A stretch of DNA of 64,000 bases from the NCBI GenBank assembly GCA_001507425.1, contig LMAJ01000025.1:1-64000 (forward strand), written 5' to 3'. Each line of letters starts with the position of its first letter. Positions within the stretch are counted from its first letter, which is position 1. Of the stretch, positions 26,562 to 35,349 are shown piece after piece. A program made the translations under genes and the position numbers. This DNA comes from Flavobacteriaceae bacterium CRH (GTDB lineage: Bacteria > Bacteroidota > Bacteroidia > Flavobacteriales > Flavobacteriaceae). The notes under the pieces were generated by a model. The model did no database searches and was not told the DNA's origin. It saw only the letters and a list, made by a program, of their open reading frames with translations.

Positions 26562-27920
26562 TTACTTGTTTTTATCTTTTCTCTTCTTGTCTCTCGTTTT
26601 CAACATATTTCGATTGACAGATCCGTGGGTTTTCTTTTTGGTTTTAGAAGGTCCTCCCAGATTTACTTTTTTATTCTTTTTATCTTTTTCGTGGAAAGCT
26701 CCATCACCGCTAAGTTTTTGTTTTTTCATTAAAAACTTAATCGGTTGTTTGTCTTTTTCAGGTTCGATCAATTTTGCTGAAATTTCAACTTCTTCAGGAA
26801 AATCTGCAATTGCAAGTTCCTGATTCATTAAAACTTCAACTTCCACTTTAAATTCTTCTTCACGAGGCGTGATAAAACTAATCGCCGTTCCGGAAGCATC
26901 TGCACGACCTGTACGACCAATTCTGTGCATGTACAATTCTGGGAATTCAGGTAACTCAAAGTTGATAACGTGAGAGATATTCGAAATATCCAAACCTCTC
27001 GCCATGATATCAGTAGTAATTAATCCGCGAAGATTTCCTTCCTGGAATTCAGCCATTGTACTCAAACGATAATTTTGAGATTTGTTTGAGTGAATTACAC
27101 CAAACTGACCTTCAAAATCTTCCTCGATTCGGGTATGAAGCATGTCTGAAATCTTTTTATTATTCACAAAAACCAAAACACGTTCCATGCTTTCGTTTGT
27201 TTCTAATAAATGTTTTAACAGATTTACTTTTGTATTGAAGTTAGGAACATTATACGTAATTTGAGTAATATTTTCAAGCGGAGTTCCTGACGCTGCAAGT
27301 GTAACTTCTTCAGGAAAATCAAAAAAGTCATTTAAAACGGCATCAACTTCATCTGTCATTGTTGCAGAGAAAAGAATGTTCTGACGCTTTGTTTTCATCA
27401 TTGCCAAAAGCGCTGTCAATTGCGTACGGAAACCAAGATTAAGCATTTCATCAAACTCGTCAATAACTAATTTTTGAGTTTCATCGAAACGAATTACGGC
27501 ATCCAAAGCCAAATCCATTGTTCTACCCGGAGTTCCAACTAAAATGTCAACACCTTCATAAACTGCTTTTTTTTGTGTATTTATATTTACTCCACCAAAA
27601 ATTCCAAGTGTACTAACAGACATGTATTTAGTCAGTTTATCGATTTCTTCAACGACCTGAACTACTAATTCACGCGTTGGAACCAGGATTACAATTTTTG
27701 GCGTATTGGTTGGGGTAAATTTATATAGTTTTAAAAGAGGCAATAAATAGGCAAATGTTTTACCGGTTCCGGTTTGTGCAATTCCCATCATATCACGACC
27801 TGACATAATCACAGAAAAAGATTTTTCCTGAATGGGAGTTGGCGTAACAAATCCTAATTCGTCGATTGCTTTTTGTACTGATTTTGGAAGATTGAATTTT
27901 TCGAAAGTGCTCATTTGCAT
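26562..27920 (-). CDS. DEAD-box ATP-dependent RNA helicase
   Basis: The 452-aa helicase has the Q motif (FVTPTPIQEKS), motif I AQTGTGKT, Ia PTRELV, Ib TPGR, and motif II as DEFD in place of DEAD. Motif III SAT, the C-terminal motifs and HRIGRTGR also read normally. After about residue 370 comes a Lys/Arg-rich tail typical of RhlE-like enzymes that bind RNA. Roles include ribosome assembly and mRNA turnover. Either the first ATG (27920) or the one two codons later (MSTFEKF) may be used; a TACATTTG -7 element at 27932-27939 makes the leader very short and favours the second. Confidence 0.93.
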   Translation of the reverse strand: MQMSTFEKFNLPKSVQKAIDELGFVTPTPIQEKSFSVIMSGRDMMGIAQTGTGKTFAYLLPLLKLYKFTPTNTPKIVILVPTRELVVQVVEEIDKLTKYMSVSTLGIFGGVNINTQKKAVYEGVDILVGTPGRTMDLALDAVIRFDETQKLVIDEFDEMLNLGFRTQLTALLAMMKTKRQNILFSATMTDEVDAVLNDFFDFPEEVTLAASGTPLENITQITYNVPNFNTKVNLLKHLLETNESMERVLVFVNNKKISDMLHTRIEEDFEGQFGVIHSNKSQNYRLSTMAEFQEGNLRGLITTDIMARGLDISNISHVINFELPEFPELYMHRIGRTGRADASGTAISFITPREEEFKVEVEVLMNQELAIADFPEEVEISAKLIEPEKDKQPIKFLMKKQKLSGDGAFHEKDKKNKKVNLGGPSKTKKKTHGSVNRNMLKTRDKKRKDKNK

Positions 27921-28016
27921 TAAATTTTGTGCAAATGTACGTTAAATTGATGGTTAGATCACTAGATTTTTCGAATCATCTAATAATCGTGTAATCTAAT
28001 ATTCTAATTATCAAAC

Positions 28017-28781
28017 TTAAAACCCTTCAAAAACCCCCAAACCAAAAAGAGCAAAATCGTATTTTACAGGATCGCCTGCATCCATTTCACGAAGTTTTAA
28101 ATCTAATTCTGCCAAAGCTTTTCCATCATTTTGTTTTCGGGTAAGAATGCCTAATTTTCGGGCTACGTTTCCGGAATGAACGTCAAGCGGACAAGATAAT
28201 GCGGCTGGTGAAATGGTTTTCCAAATTCCCAAATCAACGCCCTTGGTGTCCTGACGCACCATCCAGCGCAAATACATGTTGATTCTTTTTGCTGCGGAAT
28301 TGTTTAAAGGATCTGAAATATGTTTTTGAGTTCTTGGCAAATGGTCTATTTCGAAGAATATTTTTTTGAATTCGTGGATGCTTTTTTGCAAACTATCTTG
28401 TTCCTGATGTTTAGCAAAAACGCTTTCTAAACCGCCATGATTTTTATAAATATGCTGCAATCCTTTTATGAATCCGCCAAAATCTTTTCCGTTAAAAGTT
28501 CTGTGCACGAAATTCTCAAGGCGTTCTAAATCCTGATCAGAATGCGACATAATGAAATCATAAGGTGTATTGCCCATTAATTCCATCATTTGATGTGAAT
28601 TTTTGATGATCATTTTGCGATTTCCCCAAGCAATAGTAGCACTTAAAAAACCGGCAATTTCGATGTCTTCTTTTTGAGAAAATAAATGCGGAATCTGGAC
28701 AGGATCACTTTCAATAAAATCCTGATTGTTATATTGAATGACTTTTTCGTCTAGAAATTCTTTGAGTTCTTTTTGGTTCAT
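28017..28781 (-). CDS. TIGR02757/DUF2400 family protein
   Basis: The 254-aa protein matches the TIGR02757 (DUF2400) family of Bacteroidetes and other bacteria. It shows the FLSATIAWGNRKMI stretch near residue 45, the NMYLRWMVRQD motif and the C-terminal P-L-D-V-H-S-G-N-V-A-R-K-L-G. The last is reminiscent of the VDTH region of HhH-GPD DNA glycosylases, so a DNA repair role has been thought possible but is not shown. There is no signal peptide. It is isolated from its neighbours by a structured repeat upstream. Confidence 0.88.
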   Translation of the reverse strand: MNQKELKEFLDEKVIQYNNQDFIESDPVQIPHLFSQKEDIEIAGFLSATIAWGNRKMIIKNSHQMMELMGNTPYDFIMSHSDQDLERLENFVHRTFNGKDFGGFIKGLQHIYKNHGGLESVFAKHQEQDSLQKSIHEFKKIFFEIDHLPRTQKHISDPLNNSAAKRINMYLRWMVRQDTKGVDLGIWKTISPAALSCPLDVHSGNVARKLGILTRKQNDGKALAELDLKLREMDAGDPVKYDFALFGLGVFEGF

Positions 28782-28807
28782 GTTTAAATGAATGTTCTTA
28801 GTATTTG

Positions 28808-28905
28808 AGTGCCCTAGTCCTGATGGTCCCGAAGCTTCGGGAGGATCCTTTTTCTGGCTTCTTTAGCCGGGAAAAGATATATCGGACAGCTGGAAACAGC
28901 TCCTA
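28808..28905 (+). ncRNA. Structured RNA-like element with three hairpins
   Basis: On the plus strand this stretch runs GCCCTAGTCCTGATGG... and ends near ...CAGCTGGAAACAGCTCCTAA. It holds three hairpins: TCCCGAAGCTTCGGGA, CTTTTTCTGGC paired with GCCGGGAAAAG, and AGCTGGAAACAGCT. I recall near-identical CCCTAG/GATAGCGGGA/AGCTCCTAA elements in many flavobacterial genomes, and the Rfam Flavo-1 motif is one candidate identity; neither could be checked. It lies antisense to both flanking minus-strand genes and touches the stop of the ABC ATPase gene. Confidence 0.5.
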
Positions 28906-29781
28906 ATTACTGATCTGGCCATCGACCATTATTAATTTTCGGTCAGCCATATTAGCCAATTCTTCGTTGTGGGTTACGATTACAAATGTTTGCCCAAATT
29001 CATCGCGAAGCTGAAAGAATAACTGGTGTAAATTTTCAGCAGATTGAGTGTCAAGATTTCCTGAAGGTTCATCGGCAAAAATAACGTCAGGTTTATTGAT
29101 TAACGCTCTTGCAACGGCCACACGCTGTTGTTCACCGCCCGAAAGTTCGTTTGGTTTATGATTTATTCTGTGTGATAAACCTAAATATTCTAAAAGTCTT
29201 TTGGCTTCCTTTTCGGTTTCCGATTTCGATTTATTGGCTAAATAAGCGGGTATACAAACGTTTTCTAACGCTGTAAATTCCGGTAGTAATTGATGAAACT
29301 GAAAAATAAAACCAAGATTCAGGTTTCTGAAACTGGATAAGGTTTTGTCTTTTTTGCTTTTTCTTCTAAGATAACCATTTACATAGTAGACTTCTAACAA
29401 AATTGGTAACAGCAAAATTGCAGTACTAATATTTTTAACTAATTCATCATCAATTTTATTTTTGAAAAAAATCAGAAAAAAAATCAAACAAACATTATAA
29501 ATAGCATAGATCCAGAAAACAATTTTAGCTATTTTTTTTTGTTTTGAATTGTATTTTTCAACATCCTGAAGTGCTAAAATATTTCTACCATTAATGGTTA
29601 ATGATGAATTTGTATTTTGTTCCGGTTTGTCTAAAGTTCCAAGAATTTGCAGTAAAGTCGTTTTTCCGGCGCCGGAAGCACCCACAATTGAAACAATTTC
29701 TCCTTTTTTAATATGTAAATCAACTCCCTTTAAAACTTCGAGTTTATCGTAGAATTTATGTATGTTTTTTGCTTGTATCAT
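28903..29781 (-). CDS. lolD: LolD-like ABC transporter ATPase with a membrane-helix insertion
   Basis: ABC ATPase of 292 aa from the ATG at 29781 (a TTG at 29808 is in frame but less likely). It has Walker A GASGAGKT, Q-loop FIFQFHQLL, signature LSGGEQQRV, Walker B VIFADEP and the switch His in VTHN. The sequence is LolD-like, the ATPase that with LolC/E extracts lipoproteins from the inner membrane. Usual length is about 230 aa. The excess is an in-frame insertion of about 74 residues (about 29338-29559) between Walker A and the Q-loop, with two hydrophobic segments (IVFWIYAIYNVCLIFFLIFF and ISTAILLLPILLEVYYV). Such a placement is highly unusual. No permease gene is adjacent. Confidence 0.85.
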   Translation of the reverse strand: MIQAKNIHKFYDKLEVLKGVDLHIKKGEIVSIVGASGAGKTTLLQILGTLDKPEQNTNSSLTINGRNILALQDVEKYNSKQKKIAKIVFWIYAIYNVCLIFFLIFFKNKIDDELVKNISTAILLLPILLEVYYVNGYLRRKSKKDKTLSSFRNLNLGFIFQFHQLLPEFTALENVCIPAYLANKSKSETEKEAKRLLEYLGLSHRINHKPNELSGGEQQRVAVARALINKPDVIFADEPSGNLDTQSAENLHQLFFQLRDEFGQTFVIVTHNEELANMADRKLIMVDGQISN

Positions 29782-29997
29782 TATGAAACTGTTTCTACAA
29801 AGAAACAAAGATTCTGTCGATATTAAAATCTATTGTAACAGAATTTTAGGAACTATTAATTTAATTTCGATAACAATTATAGATTTATTGAATTAAGGTT
29901 TTATCTGCCTATATCGTTTAAATAGAACTTTATAGATAAAGAATGTAAATAATAATGAAATTTTTAATTTACTTTTATCGTAAAGATTTGAGAAAGA

Positions 29998-30714
29998 ATG
30001 AAATTTAAAATAAGTCTGTTTCTAGTTGTAATTTTGGTTGTTACGCTTTTTATTGGTGCAAAAGCATACAATGAAAATTCTTTTTTGGCCTACACAGTAG
30101 ATACAAAAAAGCAGGATTTAAAATTGTACTGGAAGAATGAAAACGGTCAGGCATTCTCAAGTATTCAGAATTTGAAACTTTGGATTGAAAAGAAGAATTT
30201 GACTTTGTATTTTGCAATGAATGCCGGAATGTATAAAAAAGACCATTCGCCTCAAGGACTTTATATTGAGAAACAAAAAACACTATCTCCTTTGGATACG
30301 ACAAAAGCTGTTGGGAATTTTTATTTAAAACCAAACGGAGTATTTTATTTAACGACTGAAAATGTTGCTGAAATTTGCACTACAGAAAGGTTTCGCGACA
30401 ATAAAAAAGTAAAATATGCTACGCAATCGGGGCCAATGTTGCTTATTGATGGTAAAATCCATCCTGATTTTAAGGAAGGATCAGCTAATTTAAATATTAG
30501 AAACGGAGTTGGTATTTTACCGGATGGAAAAGTAGTTTTTGTATTGTCTAAAAATGAAGTCAATTTTTATGATTTTGCCAGTTATTTTAAAAGTTTAGGA
30601 TGTAAAAATGCTTTGTATTTAGATGGGTTTGTGTCACGTGCTTATTTGCCTTCGCAAAACTGGATTCAAACTGACGGAGATTTTGGTGTACTATTTGCAG
30701 TAGTAAGAAAATAA
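29998..30714 (+). CDS. Phosphodiester glycosidase (NAGPA/DUF2233) family protein
   Basis: The 238-aa protein has an N-terminal signal anchor (about 5-23), then the DUF2233 domain of the N-acetylglucosamine-1-phosphodiester alpha-N-acetylglucosaminidase (NAGPA) type. It shows the motifs FAMNAGMYKKDHSPQGLYIE, ATQSGPMLLIDG, RNGVGI and ALYLDGFVSRAYLP. Family members remove GlcNAc from phosphodiesters or act on cell-wall sugars. Bacterial substrates are mostly unknown. It is followed after 10 nt by a small membrane protein gene and a terminator, so the two form an operon. Confidence 0.85.
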   Translation: MKFKISLFLVVILVVTLFIGAKAYNENSFLAYTVDTKKQDLKLYWKNENGQAFSSIQNLKLWIEKKNLTLYFAMNAGMYKKDHSPQGLYIEKQKTLSPLDTTKAVGNFYLKPNGVFYLTTENVAEICTTERFRDNKKVKYATQSGPMLLIDGKIHPDFKEGSANLNIRNGVGILPDGKVVFVLSKNEVNFYDFASYFKSLGCKNALYLDGFVSRAYLPSQNWIQTDGDFGVLFAVVRK

Positions 30715-30724
30715 AAAAAATAAT

Positions 30725-31033
30725 ATGATGAAAACACAAGAAACAACAGCTGTTAGTGATGTTAAAATTCAAAAACTTATTTTGGGTTTACTTTTTGATG
30801 GAATTGGAATGCTTTCGTTTTCAATTCTCGGTTTGGGAGAATTTTCAGATATCATCTGGGCACCCATAGCTGCTTTTATAATGAGCAGAATGTATAAAGG
30901 AAGAGTAGGGAAAGTTGCGGGTTTTTTGACTTTCGTTGAAGAAATAATTCCCTTTACAGATATAATTCCTTCTTTTACACTTACGTGGATTTATACTTAT
31001 TTCTTTCAAAGACAGGATTTTGAAAGTAAATAA
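30725..31033 (+). CDS. Small conserved membrane protein
   Basis: The 102-aa protein has a short cytoplasmic N-terminus and two to three hydrophobic segments (about 17-37, 42-57 and 78-93). No catalytic motif is seen. Two start codons lie side by side (ATGATG); either may serve. It ends just before a strong terminator and is probably co-transcribed with the upstream glycosidase-family gene. Family not recognised. Confidence 0.7.
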   Translation: MMKTQETTAVSDVKIQKLILGLLFDGIGMLSFSILGLGEFSDIIWAPIAAFIMSRMYKGRVGKVAGFLTFVEEIIPFTDIIPSFTLTWIYTYFFQRQDFESK

Positions 31034-31055
31034 TTTAATTAGAAATAACTTTATA

Positions 31056-31090
31056 AAAAATGGCAACTTAGTTTTAAGTTGCCATTTTTT
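31056..31090 (+). terminator. Rho-independent terminator
   Basis: AAAAATGGCAACTTA pairs with TAAGTTGCCATTTTT around a short TTT loop. It serves the plus-strand operon ending at 31033 and probably also the convergent pectate lyase gene. Confidence 0.9.
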
Positions 31091-31101
31091 GATTCTTTAA
31101 A

Positions 31102-33876
31102 TTATTGTACGATAATCTTTTTTACATGCAAAACTTCTTTGTTTTCAGGATTTGAAACTTTTAAAATAAAAACACCTTTAGATTGTAATTGTATGTTTTC
31201 TTGTGTTTTTCCTTTAATTGTTCTTTTTGTTATTTCTTTTCCCGAAACATCAAAAATTTTGAGTTCTGCTTTTTCAATATCATTTTCTATTAAAACAGAA
31301 AAATAACCTTTGTTAGGTACTGGCCAAACCTTTAAACCTGTATTAGATTCTTTATTTACTTCGACCACGCCTAAATTAGAAGATTTACTAAGGATATTAA
31401 CTTTGCGTGTCATTGTTCCGCCTTCGCTGTCCGTTACGGTAAAATTAAAAGAGCAAAAGCCAGTTGCTGCTGGCGTAAATTCAACATTATTTGAAACTAA
31501 AACTGCAGTTCCATTGGTTATATTTGATAAAGTATAAGAAACGCCACTGGTAAATCCTCTTGAAAGTTTTTGAATATCGATGTTGATTTTATTTCCAGTT
31601 GGAGCGTCATAATGTGGCAGCGACATCCATTGCAAATAATTGTCCAGATTGGTGTAACCATCTAAATCAATGTCTGCATTAGCATCTGAAAAATCGCCTA
31701 TTGCTGAATTTAAATTTGTTTCGGTAATTGTTTCCCACCAATTTGGCAAACCGTCCTGATCTGTGTCCCAATTGGCATCTCTGTTTACAATTGGATAAGA
31801 TTCGTAGCCGCCAACATCAGCTTCGTTATCCGGAAATCCGGGTTTGTCCGTTACACTTCCTCTTATAGAATATGTTCCGTTTAGTGTTTCGGTAATAATT
31901 CTTTCGTCATGATCGTCAAATACGGGTTGCGTACAGCCCACATCTGAAAGTACAATTTTATAGGCATTTTTTGCTGATTGCGTTGTTACATAAGATGGGA
32001 AAAATGGCGCGCTCACAAAGTTTTCAAATGAAACGGTAACTCCAGAAGCTTTTCGCCCAGGAGTTTGATTGTTTTCATCAAAATAACCCGGCATTACATT
32101 TCCGCTAAAATAACATTGTTGGGTTCCGGTTCCGGCGCCTTCATTTTGTTGGTTGAAAGCAACAAATATTTTTGATCCGGCTCCCGGTTTATAATAGTTA
32201 TTTACAAAATTGACTTCTTTTGTTCCTCCATCTGTTGTTCTGGAGCCCCAATTATAGACCACATTGTTTGTAATGTCCATTCTTCCGGCATAAGCACCGC
32301 TTCCGTCTAATCCGCCGCCAAGGCTCCAGTTTCGTCCGTAACAATGCGCCAGTAAGTTGTGATGAAAACTTCCAATATCACCTCCAATAGTAGCGGCGTA
32401 CCCATGTTCTGTTCCGGCAGGATAATTTTGATGCCCGGCTGCATTTAATGCTTCTGATATTAACGTTTTTTGTAGCGTAATATTTTTTCCTGAACGGGAA
32501 CTAAAAGCTTCATCAATTGTCCAGCTTATCGAACAATGATCGATTATACTATTATCGGCGCCTGTTAAGCCCATTCCGTCAAACGTGGACCCGCCGCCAA
32601 CACGAACTCTTAAGTTTTGAACAACGGCATCATTTCCTGTTACGCCAAAAGGGGCAGAACGTATGCATATGCCTTTTCCCGGTGCGGTTTGTCCTGCAAC
32701 CGTAACATAAGGCTGACTCAAAACCAAACGAGATGTAAGCTGAATAATTCCTGAAGTATTAAAAATAATTGTTCTCGGGCCAATATCGTTTGTTACAGCG
32801 TCTCGAATACTTCCCGGGCCGCTGTCGTTTAAGTTTGTTACCGCTACCACTTTTCCGCCTCTTCCTCCGCGGGCGAAACGTCCGTATCCTTCCGCATCCG
32901 GAAAGGCGAGCTGGGCAGGACGAAATCGCCAGATATTTCCTTTTTCAATTTCATTATTGGCGAGTACTTCATCAACACGCCAGTAATACGTTGCGCCGGT
33001 ATACAATCCGTTTACCTGATAAGAGGTATTTGTTTTAATTTGATTGCCTTTGTATTCCGTCGAGGTTGTTGTGGCTGCTTCTAAAGCTACAGGATCTGTT
33101 CCGAAATAAACATTGTGTGAAACGGCATTAGTGGCAGAAGTCCATTGCAATAATTTACCTCCTGAGTTCAATTCAACATGCTCATCATTGTGTTTTGGAT
33201 TTGGATTTACAGATTGAAAAAAGATATTGGGCGTATTGAGTTCAAATCCATTTAACATCACATTTTTAATGTTTTCTGAACCGGATGTTTCTGCAGCAAA
33301 TAAAATAACTACATCTGTATTTTCAGTGGCCTGAAACTTTAAATAAACAGATTTTGCATCGGCTGTTTTTGTGGCTCTTACACTCGGAATTACATTATCA
33401 AAAACCAAATTTCCATCAATAGAAATATCAATCGGACTAAAGGTATTGCCATTTGGACTATCAACAGCATTTAAAAACGCTAACAAAGTATGATTTCCGG
33501 AAGGTAAACCTGAAATTCTGAGTTCTATTTGAGCTCCCAAATTGGCAGTTGTACCTTTTACGGTAAGCCCATCTGAGATTAATCGGGCATAATAAGGTGC
33601 TTGTATTCCTGCTTTATACCAATTTGTTCCTAATGCATCTCCATTAACTCCCACTCGGTTCATGGTAAATGTAATTCCGTTTTCAGTATACGTACTGGTA
33701 TTTCCTGAAGCAATAACCCATGCACTATATTCGGGTTCATTGACTTCAGTTTTGGGTCTTCCTGATTGATCAAAATCGATTTTTACTACAGGATTTTGTG
33801 CAAAAACCGCTGTAACAGACATTGTAAGGCAGGCTAATGCCATTACAAATTGTAATTTCATGTAGTTTTGTGACAT
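31102..33876 (-). CDS. Secreted pectate lyase (PL1-like) with T9SS sorting domain
   Basis: The 924-aa protein has a signal peptide ending at VFAQ; a second ATG five codons in is also possible. An N-terminal malectin-like module spans about 30-215, then a fibronectin-like module about 225-325. The right-handed beta-helix begins FPDAEGYGRFARGGRGGKV, the usual start of Bacteroidetes PL1 pectate lyases, with DGMGLTGADNSIIDHCSISW inside. A calcium-binding-like DTDQDGLPNWWE stretch follows, and a type A T9SS C-terminal domain (from about 835) with WPVPNKGYFSV and the closing K-K-I-I-V. It should be secreted by the type IX system to degrade pectin. No pectin PUL adjoins. Confidence 0.88.
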   Translation of the reverse strand: MSQNYMKLQFVMALACLTMSVTAVFAQNPVVKIDFDQSGRPKTEVNEPEYSAWVIASGNTSTYTENGITFTMNRVGVNGDALGTNWYKAGIQAPYYARLISDGLTVKGTTANLGAQIELRISGLPSGNHTLLAFLNAVDSPNGNTFSPIDISIDGNLVFDNVIPSVRATKTADAKSVYLKFQATENTDVVILFAAETSGSENIKNVMLNGFELNTPNIFFQSVNPNPKHNDEHVELNSGGKLLQWTSATNAVSHNVYFGTDPVALEAATTTSTEYKGNQIKTNTSYQVNGLYTGATYYWRVDEVLANNEIEKGNIWRFRPAQLAFPDAEGYGRFARGGRGGKVVAVTNLNDSGPGSIRDAVTNDIGPRTIIFNTSGIIQLTSRLVLSQPYVTVAGQTAPGKGICIRSAPFGVTGNDAVVQNLRVRVGGGSTFDGMGLTGADNSIIDHCSISWTIDEAFSSRSGKNITLQKTLISEALNAAGHQNYPAGTEHGYAATIGGDIGSFHHNLLAHCYGRNWSLGGGLDGSGAYAGRMDITNNVVYNWGSRTTDGGTKEVNFVNNYYKPGAGSKIFVAFNQQNEGAGTGTQQCYFSGNVMPGYFDENNQTPGRKASGVTVSFENFVSAPFFPSYVTTQSAKNAYKIVLSDVGCTQPVFDDHDERIITETLNGTYSIRGSVTDKPGFPDNEADVGGYESYPIVNRDANWDTDQDGLPNWWETITETNLNSAIGDFSDANADIDLDGYTNLDNYLQWMSLPHYDAPTGNKINIDIQKLSRGFTSGVSYTLSNITNGTAVLVSNNVEFTPAATGFCSFNFTVTDSEGGTMTRKVNILSKSSNLGVVEVNKESNTGLKVWPVPNKGYFSVLIENDIEKAELKIFDVSGKEITKRTIKGKTQENIQLQSKGVFILKVSNPENKEVLHVKKIIVQ

Positions 33877-34369
33877 TTTGAGATTTTTGGTTGGTTAGTA
33901 AAGTAAAATCTGAAATACAGCTCACTTTTTTAAAAGCCACAATTTCGATGAAGAAAAGAGTTTAATGTACTAATTGTCTTCTTTTTAAAAATGTAACTTT
34001 GTGGTTGTGAGTAGTGTAAAGATTATTAATACTTGAAATAAAACCATCCTGCACCATCCTGCTAAAATGCGATTTTTGTATTATTATAATATAAAAATAT
34101 CGAAAGTGTATTTTTTGTATTAGATTTTTATGTAATTAATTATAGAGAAGTTGAGTTGCTGTAGGTATTAATAAGATTAAAACTAAATCATTTTCCGCAA
34201 AGTTCGCAAAGCTTTATATTGATTTAGCTTTGCGAACTTTGTTCTTTTTTAAAAGCGTAATAGTGAAAACTTTGCGCGCTTTGCGGTAAAATTTTTATTA
34301 TTCAGTATCGTAATTAAAATGAAGAGTTTTTTAAAAGAAATAGTTTTTAGAATGTTTTTTTGATTGAAA
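33877..34369. other. Intergenic region with a nested palindrome
   Basis: About 490 bp without a gene. The first 300 bp is AT-rich leader of the pectate lyase gene with no consensus promoter that I can identify. The rest holds the palindrome at 34190-34292. Confidence 0.55.
34190..34292. repeat. Nested palindromic element (CGCAAAG family)
   Basis: The inner arms AAAGTTCGCAAAGCT (34199-34213) and AGCTTTGCGAACTTT (34226-34240) are perfect inverted repeats. Outer arms, ATTTTCCGCAAAG (34190) and CTTTGCGGTAAAAT (ending 34292), also pair. This is a composite hairpin of the intergenic-repeat type; degenerate relatives occur near 46570-46630. Confidence 0.75.
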
Positions 34370-34672
34370 TTAATCTTTAAACATAAATCCGAGTCCCATA
34401 CTTTTAAGCATTTTCTTTTCGAAATTCCAAAAGAAACGAAATTGTCCAAAAACAGTTCCTATTGCAACCAGTAAAACCTGATAAATAGGGAAAATAATAA
34501 TTAGCCGAATTAAGGTAAACCATCCGCCAAAATCTTCTTTGGTAATGCCTAACCAAACGCAAAAAGGTTTAGACAGCCAGGCAGATGCTGATCCTGTGAC
34601 AGCAAAAACGATAAATATAATGATAAGTTGAAAATTTGAGGTAATGCCCCAACGTTGTTTTAATCTATTCAT
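34370..34672 (-). CDS. DUF6787-like small membrane protein
   Basis: The 100-aa protein has two membrane helices (about 13-32 and 48-72) and ends with FGQFRFFWNFEKKMLKSMG. The W-G-I-T-S-N-F-Q-L start and this C-terminal motif are what I remember of the Bacteroidetes DUF6787 family. Function is unknown. It lies 32 nt downstream of the DUF6146-like lipoprotein gene on the same strand, so co-transcription is likely. Confidence 0.75.
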   Translation of the reverse strand: MNRLKQRWGITSNFQLIIIFIVFAVTGSASAWLSKPFCVWLGITKEDFGGWFTLIRLIIIFPIYQVLLVAIGTVFGQFRFFWNFEKKMLKSMGLGFMFKD

Positions 34673-34704
34673 TTTTGTTTGTAATGATTACAAATATAAC
34701 AACA

Positions 34705-35136
34705 TTATCTTGACGGAACATATCCCCAAAGCTTTTGTTTATAAGTATTTTGAAAATAAATCATATAGTTGTAAATAAGGTAATTTACCTCGTATCCGTA
34801 ATGTATGTTTGGTTGGTAATCAATCGTCATTTCATATAAATTTGGACTAAAACGCTGTGGTTGCAAAACACGATTATTCCATTCTGTTACATATAAATAA
34901 TTCTTGTTTTCCAGAAAAGATAACGAATGATAATTTCTGGGAAGTGATCTTGAAGCCAGCCAGGTACTAAATCCGTTATCGATAATAATAACTTCATACT
35001 CTAAAGAATCGTTTTTAATTCGAACGGTATCATTTACGGCAACATTTTGTTTCGCAGCTGTGTCCATCGGCTTTTGAGACGTTGAACATGCAACTATGGT
35101 AAACAAAACAATTAATATGTAAATGATATTTTTCAT
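34705..35136 (-). CDS. DUF6146-like lipoprotein
   Basis: The 143-aa lipoprotein has its lipobox Cys at residue 17 (TIVAC-STSQ). The domain shows IDNGFSTWLASRSLPRNYHS and a C-terminal aromatic-rich stretch YGYEVNYLIYNYMIYFQ, which match the DUF6146 family of Flavobacteriia as I remember it. Function is unknown. The following gene is the DUF6787-like membrane protein, so the pair may act together at the envelope (inference). Confidence 0.75.
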   Translation of the reverse strand: MKNIIYILIVLFTIVACSTSQKPMDTAAKQNVAVNDTVRIKNDSLEYEVIIIDNGFSTWLASRSLPRNYHSLSFLENKNYLYVTEWNNRVLQPQRFSPNLYEMTIDYQPNIHYGYEVNYLIYNYMIYFQNTYKQKLWGYVPSR

Positions 35137-35211
35137 AAGCCAAAATTTCGAACATAAATTTACAAAAAAATCAGGTAGGGTTTTTAAAAATTAACAGTTT
35201 TAAAAAAGGTT

Positions 35212-35334
35212 CTAAGATGCTAAGTTACTGAGGTTCTAAGTTTTTTATTTTTAAAATAAAAAAGCTGTTTACTTTTGTAAACAGCTTTTAAGTATTTTTA
35301 GAAAGCTTAGAACCTCAGTAACTAGCATCTTATA
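35212..35334. terminator. Nested hairpins: terminator inside a longer inverted repeat
   Basis: The inner hairpin AAAAGCTGTTTAC (35260-35272) with GTAAACAGCTTTT (35277-35289) is a good terminator for the minus-strand DUF937 gene. Outer arms CTAAGATGCTAAGTTACTG... (35212-35240) and the inverted copy (35306-35334) pair over about 28 bp with few mismatches, giving a long composite stem. Confidence 0.75.
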
Positions 35335-35349
35335 GTTTTAAAAAAAGAC

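Noticed and set aside
26532..26823. Plus-strand ORFs opposite the DEAD-box helicase tail
   Set aside because: They are antisense shadows of the Lys-rich tail codons, giving Phe/Leu-rich peptides of no known type.
29998..33876. Genomic island or prophage
   Set aside because: No integrase, attachment repeats or phage genes are present; the genes are individually typical of Flavobacteriia.
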